A stretch of 23,394 bases of DNA from CAYMND01 sp964465065 (GTDB lineage: Bacteria; Acidobacteriota; Aminicenantia; UBA2199), in NCBI GenBank assembly GCA_964465065.1, contig CAYXHZ010000046.1:1-23394 (forward strand), written 5' to 3'. Below, piece by piece: positions 8,352 to 16,772 of this stretch (positions are counted from its first letter, which is position 1; each line of letters opens with the position of its first letter). Position numbers and translations under genes: made by a program. The notes under the pieces are model-generated. The model had not been told where the DNA came from and did not search any database. It worked only from the letters and a program-made list of their open reading frames with translations.

Positions 8352-9109
8352 GCCACATCCTCCAGACGAAAAACCGGACCGTCGGCGCAGACCTTGCGGT
8401 AGGATCCGTCCTTCATGGCCAGAGCGCAGCTGTGACAGATACCGATGCCGCAGCCCATCAGCGCCTCAAAGGAACCGTAATGGTCCCCGACAATCCCTGC
8501 CAGACCGTCAGACAGAGCCCGCAGCATGGCGTCGGGACCACAGGAGTAACTGACCTGGATGCCTTGCTGTTCGATGCACTGCGCCAAGCCGTCGCCGACC
8601 CGCCCCTTGCGGCCGACCGTTCCGTCCTCGCTGAACAGTTCGAGCCCGCTCAAAGACAGGTGGTCCAGTCGCTCGGCCAACTTCAGCTGAGCCCGGCTGC
8701 GCGCGCCGTAACGGAAGAAAACCCGATTGATGGATGCCAGCCGTTTGGCCGCCAGAAAAAGCGGGGCGAATCCCCGCCCGCCGGCAATCATCAGAATTTT
8801 TTTGCCGTTCTGGTGCGGAAAGCCGTTACCCAACGGCCCGACCAGCTGCAGATCCTGGTTGGCCACAGCCTCGCTGAGCAAACGGGTGCCCCGGCCAACG
8901 ACCTCGTACAGCAATGAAATCTGTTCGCCACAGCTGTCCAGTACACCGAACGGCCGTTTGAGCAGCGGATCGTTTTCGCCCCCCACCGCCAGCATGACGA
9001 ACTGGCCGGGTCGAGTCTGGGCGGCAATCTCCGGGGCGACCAGCTCGAGAAGGAAAAAGCCGTCCCCCAAATGCCGATTCTCACGGACCTGAGCCTGACA
9101 TTCAACCAT
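8339..9109 (-). CDS. pyrK: Dihydroorotate dehydrogenase B, electron transfer subunit
   Basis: This 256-residue ferredoxin-reductase-like subunit carries FAD and a [2Fe-2S] cluster and links PyrD to NAD+. It shows the flavin motif KRPFGV (51-56), the nucleotide-binding glycine segment IAGGRGFAP (about 108-116) and a C-terminal cluster motif with C220, C225, C228 and C241 (GCGIGICHSC, then VCADGPVF). An open frame continues upstream to 9226, but ATG at 9109 is chosen: the family begins at about this point, and a -35/-10 pair lies directly before it with the -10 box 6 nt from the ATG. A Shine-Dalgarno site is weak or absent, fitting a leaderless message. Confidence 0.93.
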   Translation of the reverse strand: MVECQAQVRENRHLGDGFFLLELVAPEIAAQTRPGQFVMLAVGGENDPLLKRPFGVLDSCGEQISLLYEVVGRGTRLLSEAVANQDLQLVGPLGNGFPHQNGKKILMIAGGRGFAPLFLAAKRLASINRVFFRYGARSRAQLKLAERLDHLSLSGLELFSEDGTVGRKGRVGDGLAQCIEQQGIQVSYSCGPDAMLRALSDGLAGIVGDHYGSFEALMGCGIGICHSCALAMKDGSYRKVCADGPVFRLEDVAWPD

Positions 9110-9115
9110 ATCGAC

Positions 9116-9145
9116 ATTATCCCACAGCCCCCCCGAATCTGTAAA
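9116..9145 (-). promoter_or_regulatory. Promoter of pyrK (leaderless type)
   Basis: On the minus strand TTTACA (9145-9140) and GATAAT (9121-9116) are separated by 18 nt, with TGG before the -10 box. Only 6 nt (GTCGAT) separate the -10 box from the pyrK ATG, so transcription should begin at or next to the A of the start codon. It would drive pyrK-pyrD-pyrF-asnS independently of the upstream sugar genes. Confidence 0.55.
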
Positions 9146-9173
9146 GGGTGAAATTACCGCCGGCAGGTACTTT

Positions 9174-10037
9174 TCAGAGAAGTTTTCTTTCGTCCCAGAA
9201 GGCCAGGAATGCTTCCATATCCGCAAACTGGGCGTTCAGGTCGACGCGCTCCGATTCAAAAAACGGGCTGTGCCGGAGCGAGAAACCGTCGGGCAATCCC
9301 AATTCGCCCAGACGTTTGGCCCAACGCTCTTCCAGATTGGCGGTCTGCGGGTAGCGTCGGGCAAAGACGGAAGTCCAGATCCGTTCCGCCCTGTCGCCGG
9401 CCTGATCCGACAGTTCGGAGAGGCTGCCGACGATCTCGTCCAGAGGACAGCGCTCACGGAACACAATGTCCTCGAGCGCCTCCAGCAGGGCGATCTGACG
9501 GCTGCGGCTGAACCGGGTCAGCGCAAACAGGCGGCTCCAGGCCGGCCACTCATCCCGATCCCGTTCCAGCAATCGAAAGAGCACCTGCCAAACGATTTCA
9601 TCCCGCTCCAGGTTGGCGAGCAGCGGACTGGAAAACAGTTCTGGCAAGGCCGCCTGCACCTGGGCGCTCATCGGAAAAGGCAAGGCCAGAAGTCGGCGCA
9701 GCTCATCGAGCGACAGCGAACTGGACAGTTGATGCCACAGCTTGAGCTGTTCGAACAGCCCGACCAGCTGGAAAGAATCGAGCAGGCGGTACGCCAGCAG
9801 CCAAGCCTCGGTCTCGTCGACAGTCAGACTCTGAACCGGCAGCGGACTCCGTCTGGCCTGGATCGGCAGCGTTCGCAGCCACTCGTGGCCGAAAATCAGC
9901 CGTCCCCTCTCGTCACAGACCAGCAGGGACAGGGGCTGCAAACGTGCGTGCAGCCTCACAAGCGCTTCGCTTTTAGCGGGAGCGCAAAGCTCAAAGCGGG
10001 TTAAATCCAGATCCTGAAAGCTTTTCGTTTCCATCAT
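9174..10037 (-). CDS. Uncharacterised protein with a possible ParB-like N-terminal box
   Basis: This 287-residue soluble protein was not recognised with confidence. The N-terminal part includes LLVCDERGRLIFGHEWLRTL (38-57), which recalls the ParB/Srx-fold box (value, G-R-L-I-x-G-H-x-x-L-R). It is followed by a strand and helix (LPVQSLTVDETEAWLLAYRLLDS) in the place where ParB proteins have a similar element. The rest is Leu/Arg/Glu-rich and largely helical, with no visible helix-turn-helix. ATG at 10037 is used, 13 nt after the GHMP kinase stop with a weak GGA site; ATG at 10034 is equally possible. Its position after a kinase and a nucleotidyltransferase suggests a role tied to that sugar module. 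No reaction can be assigned. Confidence 0.7.
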   Translation of the reverse strand: MMETKSFQDLDLTRFELCAPAKSEALVRLHARLQPLSLLVCDERGRLIFGHEWLRTLPIQARRSPLPVQSLTVDETEAWLLAYRLLDSFQLVGLFEQLKLWHQLSSSLSLDELRRLLALPFPMSAQVQAALPELFSSPLLANLERDEIVWQVLFRLLERDRDEWPAWSRLFALTRFSRSRQIALLEALEDIVFRERCPLDEIVGSLSELSDQAGDRAERIWTSVFARRYPQTANLEERWAKRLGELGLPDGFSLRHSPFFESERVDLNAQFADMEAFLAFWDERKLL

Positions 10038-10050
10038 GAAATTCCGGTAG

Positions 10051-11148
10051 TCAGCGGATCCGTTCCGCTGTGGCCCCCCGGTCGATCCGAATCTGGTAGG
10101 GCCGTCCGCCGGCCCGTTCGACCGCTTCGGCCACGATTTCCTGGCGGCCCGGACAATAGGCGAACATGCAGCCCCCCTCACCGGAACCGTTAATCTTGGC
10201 CGCCATGGCTCCCGCCTTCAAGGCGGCGTCGATCATGGCATCCAGGCGCGGTGTCGACAGCAGCAGATCATCACGGAGAACCCGCTGCTGTTCGTTGATC
10301 AGGCTCGCCAGCACTTCCTGTCTGGGAGGGCTCCGCAGCAACTCGTGATGGGCGGCCGTCACGATATCCTTGTTTTTGATGACTGCATGCAGATAGGGAC
10401 GCAAAGCCCGGGGCAGATCGGGCAGGAAGTCTGTCACAATCTGCTCGGTCAGGTCCATGCTGTGACCAAAGGGGAAAAGCTCGCGCAAGGACTGCAGTCC
10501 GGCTTCCTGGCCGCCACGCACCCGCTGCAGAGTCTTCTGAGTCGGTTTGGCCTGCAGGGAATCCCCGAGCACGAATTCTTCCATCTGCAGCGGCAGGGGA
10601 GTGGCCCGCAAATCCGCTGAGAAATCGAGGGAAACGATACCACCGAAAGCCGATGCGTACTGGTCCATCCGTCCGCCGGGTTCATGAAATTCTGCCACCT
10701 CGGCTAAAAAAGCCAATTCTCCCAGGCAGTCCGGACGCAGGAAAGGTTCGGGGTCGGCCGCCGCCGCCCGGATCAGAAAGGCCAGCCATGCGACCACCAG
10801 GGCCGAGGAAGAGGAAGTTCCTGCCTGGACAGGAATGGTTCCCCAGAGTTCGGCCCGGATCGCGCAAGGATTGATAATCCCCTTCTGCAGCAGCAACTTG
10901 ACCGCACTGCGCAGATAATCCCTTCCGTCACCGTAGCGGATATCGTCCATGGAAAAGCGCAAGCGCCGATCCAAGTCGCGCAGGTACAGATCTACCCCGT
11001 TCCCGGACTCCACCTGCCCCTCGACGTAGATGGCCAGGTCTATGGCCGCCGCGATCACCCGATGCCCCATATAATCCTGATGCTCCCCGTACAGGCAGAT
11101 CCGTCCCGGGCCGCGGCTGCGGATGGTAGCGTTCACCGGCCGGGTCAT
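10051..11148 (-). CDS. GHMP-family sugar kinase, galactokinase-like
   Basis: This 365-residue GHMP kinase resembles galactokinases. Motif 1 is GRICLYGEHQDYMGH (15-29), close to the galactokinase signature G-R-x-N-x-I-G-E-H-x-D-Y. Motif 2 is PVQAGTSSSSALVVA (106-120), the ATP phosphate loop. GGRMDQYASAFGG (158-170) holds the probable catalytic base D162. Motif 3 is INGSGEGGCMF near the C-terminus. It would phosphorylate a sugar at C1. The partner encoded 4 nt upstream is a nucleotidyltransferase, so a sugar, sugar-1-phosphate, NDP-sugar salvage route is likely. The sugar itself is unknown; homologues handle galactose, arabinose, fucose, uronic acids or heptose phosphates. ATG at 11148 is preferred to 11193, which would overlap the upstream gene by 41 nt. 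Confidence 0.85.
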   Translation of the reverse strand: MTRPVNATIRSRGPGRICLYGEHQDYMGHRVIAAAIDLAIYVEGQVESGNGVDLYLRDLDRRLRFSMDDIRYGDGRDYLRSAVKLLLQKGIINPCAIRAELWGTIPVQAGTSSSSALVVAWLAFLIRAAAADPEPFLRPDCLGELAFLAEVAEFHEPGGRMDQYASAFGGIVSLDFSADLRATPLPLQMEEFVLGDSLQAKPTQKTLQRVRGGQEAGLQSLRELFPFGHSMDLTEQIVTDFLPDLPRALRPYLHAVIKNKDIVTAAHHELLRSPPRQEVLASLINEQQRVLRDDLLLSTPRLDAMIDAALKAGAMAAKINGSGEGGCMFAYCPGRQEIVAEAVERAGGRPYQIRIDRGATAERIR

Positions 11149-11152
11149 CGCG

Positions 11153-12127
11153 TCAACGCCCCCCCGGACTTGTGGAAGTGACGATCTGGTCATCGTCGAC
11201 GACTCCGCCGTTCAGGTGGACAAAAGGACCGACCTGACAGCGGGCACCGATACGCACTCCACCGGTCAGGACCGTACAGGGATGGATGATCGAATCCGCG
11301 CCGATAACGACATCCATTTCCACAGTGGTCGATTCGGGTTGCACGAACAGAACCCCATTCTCCTCGGCCAGTTTTTTCATGTTGGCCTGGTTCAGGTAGG
11401 CGATGGCCTCGGCCAGTTCCCATTTGGTGTTCACGCCGATCGACACCCGGTAGTCGCGGGCGACCACCGCCCGGACCCTTTGCCGCTCCCCGTTGAGGAT
11501 GGAGATGATGTCGGTGAGATAGTATTCTCCTTTTTTATTGGCGTTTCCGATCTGATCGATCCGCGCAACCAACTGGAGGTAATCAAACAGGTAGATAGAC
11601 GCGTTCACTTCGCGGACTTCTTTCTCCTGCGGGCTGGCATCCAGCTCTTCCACGATCCGCGCCACATCCCCGCTCGCATTGCGGATCAGACGCCCGTAGG
11701 CCGGGGGCGCGAACGGGAAAATCGCCGACAGCAGCGTACAGGCCACCGGCAGCGCCCGATGCGCTTGGATCAGATCCCGAAAGTCCTCGGCCTGGATATA
11801 CGGGTTGTCACCGACGGTGACCAGCAACTGACCATTGAAACCCGTCAGTAGGGGCATGGCCGATTTCAGGGCGTGGGCCGTCCCCAGCGGCGGATCCTGA
11901 ACCGCATACAAAACGGGTCGCCTGACGATCCGCTTGATGTCGTCATGATCCGGCGACACGATCAGGATGGTATCCTCTGCGGCTATCCCGGCGCCGGCCA
12001 GAGCATCGAGCAGGTGCATCAGCACCGGTTTGCCCAGTATGGGAGTGACAACTTTCGAACGCGCGGATTTCATCCGTTTGGAACGGCCGGCAGCCAACAC
12101 CACCGCCTTGGTTTTGTGATTTGTCAT
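11153..12127 (-). CDS. GlmU-like sugar-1-phosphate nucleotidyltransferase with short beta-helix tail
   Basis: This 324-residue protein follows the GlmU pyrophosphorylase domain: VVLAAGRSKRMKS (9-21), LGKPVLMHLL (31-40), QDPPLGTAHA (77-86), VTVGDNPY (103-110), YGRLIRN, VREVNASIYLFDY, GEYYLTDII and GVNTKWELAEA. Residues about 270-315 add two or three left-handed beta-helix turns (VVIGADSIIHPCTVL, VRIGARCQVGPFVHLNGG). Classical GlmU is about 450 residues with a full acetyltransferase domain, which is missing here. The enzyme probably joins a sugar-1-phosphate to UTP or another NTP. The usual G-T of the first motif is S-K. The start at 12127 is set by family alignment and by a promoter whose -10 box ends 6 nt upstream. 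The GHMP kinase begins 4 nt after its stop. Confidence 0.87.
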   Translation of the reverse strand: MTNHKTKAVVLAAGRSKRMKSARSKVVTPILGKPVLMHLLDALAGAGIAAEDTILIVSPDHDDIKRIVRRPVLYAVQDPPLGTAHALKSAMPLLTGFNGQLLVTVGDNPYIQAEDFRDLIQAHRALPVACTLLSAIFPFAPPAYGRLIRNASGDVARIVEELDASPQEKEVREVNASIYLFDYLQLVARIDQIGNANKKGEYYLTDIISILNGERQRVRAVVARDYRVSIGVNTKWELAEAIAYLNQANMKKLAEENGVLFVQPESTTVEMDVVIGADSIIHPCTVLTGGVRIGARCQVGPFVHLNGGVVDDDQIVTSTSPGGR

Positions 12128-12133
12128 GGCGCC

Positions 12134-12163
12134 ATTGTAAATCCAGTGCATCAACGCTGTCAA
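12134..12163 (-). promoter_or_regulatory. Promoter of the nucleotidyltransferase gene (leaderless type)
   Basis: On the minus strand a consensus TTGACA (12163-12158) and TACAAT (12139-12134) are separated by 18 nt. The next six bases are GGCGCC and then the ATG at 12127, so the predicted transcription start coincides with the start codon. No Shine-Dalgarno site is present, in agreement with a leaderless message. Confidence 0.65.
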
Positions 12164-12232
12164 ACTGGAAGCACTCCCCAAACATGCTACAATCACACTC
12201 ATATTTTTTTTAGCATTATCTGATCAAAGTTG

Positions 12233-12262
12233 TTGACAAAACCCAAACGGTCGTTTTATAAT
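12233..12262 (+). promoter_or_regulatory. Consensus sigma-70 type promoter of dnaK
   Basis: TTGACA (12233-12238) and TATAAT (12257-12262) are both perfect consensus hexamers with an 18-nt spacer. A T-rich stretch (12201-12211) lies upstream and might act as an UP element. The start would be near 12269, giving a leader of about 37 nt with AGGAG before the dnaK ATG. The nucleotidyltransferase promoter diverges from it about 70 bp away. Confidence 0.8.
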
Positions 12263-12268
12263 AGTACA

Positions 12269-12284
12269 GCCAACAAGAGTTGGC
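12269..12284. repeat. Inverted repeat at the predicted dnaK transcription start
   Basis: The perfect inverted repeat GCCAAC-AAGA-GTTGGC begins at the predicted first transcribed base of dnaK. It could be an operator for a heat-shock repressor or a 5' mRNA hairpin that protects or controls the message. It does not match the CIRCE consensus. Confidence 0.5.
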
Positions 12285-12305
12285 CTGCAAAAACAGGAGT
12301 GAAAC

Positions 12306-14213
<1,908 letters not shown>

Positions 14214-14221
14214 GGCAAGGC

Positions 14222-14518
14222 ATGACCCCCACCCTGGAACTGAAAACCGCCGAGATCCGGACCGACGACGAACTGATCATCCAGTTTCGCCTGCCGGATC
14301 AGACCGACCAATCGATACTTCACATCGAGCATTTCGATGATGTTTTGCGGGTTCGGGGTCAGGCCGGTCCGGGACCGGAGGGGGCTTTCACCAAATCCAT
14401 CGCCATTCGTCGCGGCTCAGAGCCTCCCCAGGCTTGGCTGCAAGACGGCGTTCTCTCGATCAGATTAAAAGACTCGCCCGTTATCCAGCGTTCAACTATC
14501 CCCAAAACCATATCTTGA
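14222..14518 (+). CDS. Small Hsp20/alpha-crystallin-like protein
   Basis: This 98-residue protein looks like a minimal alpha-crystallin domain. ELIIQFRLPDQTDQSILHIE matches the first strands of Hsp20, FDDVLRVRGQ the L-x-V/I-x-G strand, FTKSIAIRRG the F-x-R-x-I-x-L strand, and AWLQDGVLSIRLKDSP the family hallmark A-x-x-x-x-G-V-L-x-I-x-L. The long N-terminal arm and C-terminal I-x-I extension of classical small heat-shock proteins are absent or very short, so large oligomers may not form. It follows dnaK by 8 nt with an AGGCAAGG site, so the two are probably one transcript: a holdase supplying the Hsp70 refolding machine. A CS/p23-type fold is the alternative reading. Confidence 0.7.
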   Translation: MTPTLELKTAEIRTDDELIIQFRLPDQTDQSILHIEHFDDVLRVRGQAGPGPEGAFTKSIAIRRGSEPPQAWLQDGVLSIRLKDSPVIQRSTIPKTIS

Positions 14519-14522
14519 AACC

Positions 14523-14552
14523 GCCGGCGGCGCCCTGACAGACGCCGCCGGC
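14523..14552 (+). terminator. GC-rich hairpin terminator after the dnaK operon
   Basis: Perfect 10-bp arms GCCGGCGGCG and CGCCGCCGGC enclose a 10-nt loop, starting 5 nt after the Hsp20-like stop. The following bases (AAATTTGCTTTC) are only moderately T-rich, so termination may be incomplete or factor-assisted. Confidence 0.7.
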
Positions 14553-14633
14553 AAATTTGCTTTCTCGATACGGATATGATATTACATCGGTTGTCTTAAA
14601 CCCCTTTGACCCCTAAAAGGAGGATCTTTTATT

Positions 14634-15509
14634 ATGAAAAAACTGATCTGGCTGACATGGATACTGGCAACCGTGCTGCTGATGGTGGGCTGTGGCTCCA
14701 AACTGGAACAGAAAGGCATCAACCTCGAGATCACCATGACCCCGGAGCGTCTGTCGGACAACCTGTATGTCAAAATGGACTATAAGATCGTGTTCAACGA
14801 TGAATTCAGCAAAATCGACAAAGACTTGCCGATGTTTGTTCACTTCTGGCGCAAGAAAACTAAGGAAATGATCGTCCAGGACGACCATATTCCGCCACAA
14901 ACCAGCAACACCTGGAAAAAGGGCGACACCATCGCCTATACACGAACCGTATTCATTCCTCGCTTCTTCAACGAGTACGCCTTCGACTACAAGAAGGAAG
15001 AAATCATCCGTCTGACCATCGGCCTGAGCAATGCCGACACCAAAATAATCTTGCTGCAAAAGGACCTGCTGACCGAATCCGCTTCGGATATCGCCCCCGC
15101 CATCTTTCACGACGTCGGTTGGCATCAACCGGAGGTCAATCCCAAGGCCGACAAACCTGAAGAGACGAAATGGCGCTGGACCACACAGAAAGCGGTCTGC
15201 ATCATTGAGAACCCGCGCAAAAAATACGATCTCCGCATCAGCGGCGGCGTCAGCAAGGCGCATATCCCGGACCAATCCGTCATCATCAAAATCAACGACA
15301 CGATCATCGATCAGTTTATCCCCGAATCCGCCAAATTCAGTAAAATCTACACACTGGCGCCCGAAGCACTGGGCGAACTCGACGAATTCCAATTGTCCAT
15401 CGAAACCGACAAAACCTTCGTCCCTTCTCAGATTTCACCGGAGTCCAAGGACGACCGTGAACTCGGCGTACAGATTTATTTCCTGTACTTCAGAGAGAGT
15501 ATACAATGA
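14634..15509 (+). CDS. Predicted lipoprotein with beta-rich C-terminal domain
   Basis: This 291-residue protein begins with a lipoprotein signal: MKKLIWLTW, a hydrophobic stretch and lipobox LMVGC with C20 as the lipidated residue. The mature protein is predicted to be mainly beta strands. Its C-terminal third (WRWTTQKAVCII, LRISGG, VIIKINDTIID, then FVPSQISPESKDDRELGV) resembles small jelly-roll-like modules attached to envelope glycosyltransferases. The last 30 residues also resemble the end of the membrane protein at 18242. AGGAGG precedes the ATG by 10 nt, and a possible -10 box TATGAT lies at 14575. The stop overlaps the fabH start in ATGA, so the two are translationally coupled. The function is not known. 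Confidence 0.85.
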   Translation: MKKLIWLTWILATVLLMVGCGSKLEQKGINLEITMTPERLSDNLYVKMDYKIVFNDEFSKIDKDLPMFVHFWRKKTKEMIVQDDHIPPQTSNTWKKGDTIAYTRTVFIPRFFNEYAFDYKKEEIIRLTIGLSNADTKIILLQKDLLTESASDIAPAIFHDVGWHQPEVNPKADKPEETKWRWTTQKAVCIIENPRKKYDLRISGGVSKAHIPDQSVIIKINDTIIDQFIPESAKFSKIYTLAPEALGELDEFQLSIETDKTFVPSQISPESKDDRELGVQIYFLYFRESIQ

Positions 15510-16486
15510 CCAATGTCGGTATTATCGGAACCGGCCACTATCTCCCCGAAAAGGTGATGACCAACGAGGATTGGGCCAAAATAGTCGATACGACCGATGA
15601 ATGGATCGTAACCAGAACCGGAATCAAAAAGCGGCACTTTGCCGCCGCCAACCAGGCCACCTCCGACTTGGTGGTTGAGGCTGCCCAGAAAGCCATCCAC
15701 AATGCCGGAATCGCCCCCAGCGACATCGACATCGTCATCGTGGCCACGGTATCCCCCGACAACGCCTACCCTTCCACCGGCAACTGGGTCCAGAAAAAGC
15801 TGGGCCTGCGGACCATCCCCAGCTTCGACATCGCCGCCGGCTGCTCCGGTTTCATCTTCGGCCTGATTTCGGCCATGTCCTACATCCAGTCCGGTCTGGC
15901 CAGACATGTTCTGGTGGCCGGTGCGGAGATCATGTCCCGAATCATCAACTGGCAAGACCGCAGCACCTGCGTTCTGTTCGGTGACGGTGCCGGTGCCGCC
16001 ATTCTCGGCCCGGTCCCAGAAGGCAAAGGCATTCTTTCCACTTACTGGGGCTCCGACGGCAGTCTGGGCGAACTTTTGATCCAACCGGCCGGAGGCAGCG
16101 CCTTGCCTGCCAGCGAAACAACCGTCAGAGAGCAGAAGCACACCGTTCACATGGCCGGTAACACCATCTTCAAGCACGCCGTCCTGAAAATGCAGGAAGC
16201 AGCCCTGAAGGCCATGGATAAAGCCGGTTTGAAAGGGGAAGACGTGGACCTGTTCATCCCCCACCAGGCCAACCTGAGAATTATTGAGGCCACGATCAAA
16301 CGGGCCGATATCCCGATCGAGAAAACCTTCATCAACATTCAGGAAACCGCCAACATTTCCGCAGCCACCATCCCGATCGCCCTGGACCAGGCGTTCCAGG
16401 CTCAACGGATCCATGACGGCAGCACCGTTCTCCTGGCCGCCTTTGGCGCCGGTTTCACTTGGGCGGCTGCCAGCATGCGCTTCTAG
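15506..16486 (+). CDS. fabH: 3-oxoacyl-ACP synthase III
   Basis: This 326-residue thiolase-fold condensing enzyme joins an acyl-CoA primer to malonyl-ACP to start fatty acid synthesis. The KAS III triad is visible: C113 in AAGCSGF, H253 in PHQAN and N283 in ANISAAT. The N-terminal TGHYLPEKVMTN and WIVTRTGIKKR segments are typical. It has the standard FabH length. The start overlaps the lipoprotein stop by 4 nt. No other fab genes are adjacent, so it is either the housekeeping initiator in an unusual location or a specialised FabH-like enzyme for branched or other primers. The motif set is complete enough to expect activity. Confidence 0.93.
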   Translation: MTNVGIIGTGHYLPEKVMTNEDWAKIVDTTDEWIVTRTGIKKRHFAAANQATSDLVVEAAQKAIHNAGIAPSDIDIVIVATVSPDNAYPSTGNWVQKKLGLRTIPSFDIAAGCSGFIFGLISAMSYIQSGLARHVLVAGAEIMSRIINWQDRSTCVLFGDGAGAAILGPVPEGKGILSTYWGSDGSLGELLIQPAGGSALPASETTVREQKHTVHMAGNTIFKHAVLKMQEAALKAMDKAGLKGEDVDLFIPHQANLRIIEATIKRADIPIEKTFINIQETANISAATIPIALDQAFQAQRIHDGSTVLLAAFGAGFTWAAASMRF

Positions 16487-16490
16487 GACC

Positions 16491-16712
16491 ATGGCCTCGC
16501 CCCGGACCTGGGATGTGGTCATGACCACCCAGAGCATGGTGGAGGCGGAAATTGTCAAGGCGAAACTGCAGAGCTGCGGCATTGAGGCCGGACTGCGTTA
16601 CGAATCGATCGGACGTCTGTACGGCATCACCCAGAATGGCTTGGCCAAAGTTCAGATCATCGTCCCGATCGATTTGCTCGAGCGAGCGGCAAAAATCATT
16701 ACCGGAACTTGA
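16491..16712 (+). CDS. DUF2007-like small protein
   Basis: This 73-residue protein fits the DUF2007 pattern: WDVVMTTQSMVEAEIVKAKLQSCGIEA is the strand and helix in which a polypeptide reports having moved in sequence and helix position, and VQIIVPIDLLERAAKII is the second strand and helix. The fold is ferredoxin-like and has been proposed to bind ligands or signal. The gene starts 4 nt after the fabH stop. The ATG at 16491 has only a poorly spaced AGGA; ATG at 16518 is possible but would cut the first strand. Its TGA stop lies inside the -35 box of the next promoter. Confidence 0.65.
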   Translation: MASPRTWDVVMTTQSMVEAEIVKAKLQSCGIEAGLRYESIGRLYGITQNGLAKVQIIVPIDLLERAAKIITGT

Positions 16713-16740
16713 CTCATGTTTTCCCCGTTTATGGTATGAT
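16709..16740 (+). promoter_or_regulatory. Extended -10 promoter before the 16773 lipoprotein
   Basis: TGG-TATGAT (16732-16740) is an extended -10 element. TTGACT (16709-16714) lies 20 nt upstream, longer than ideal, but an extended -10 reduces dependence on the -35 box. The TGA stop of the preceding gene is part of this -35 sequence. Confidence 0.45.
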
Positions 16741-16772
16741 CAGCTCAGGACCGCAAACCAAAGGAGTGAAAT

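Noticed and set aside
9110..9226. 39-residue N-terminal extension of pyrK
   Set aside because: It precedes the conserved family start, overlaps the preceding gene and would run through the predicted promoter.
12168..12199. Possible CIRCE element upstream of dnaK
   Set aside because: GAAGCACTC resembles the left half, but no GAGTGCTAA-like right half follows after 9 nt.
15476..16582. 368-codon open frame on the minus strand opposite fabH
   Set aside because: The Gly/Val/Asp-rich product has no motif, while the plus-strand fabH carries a full catalytic triad.
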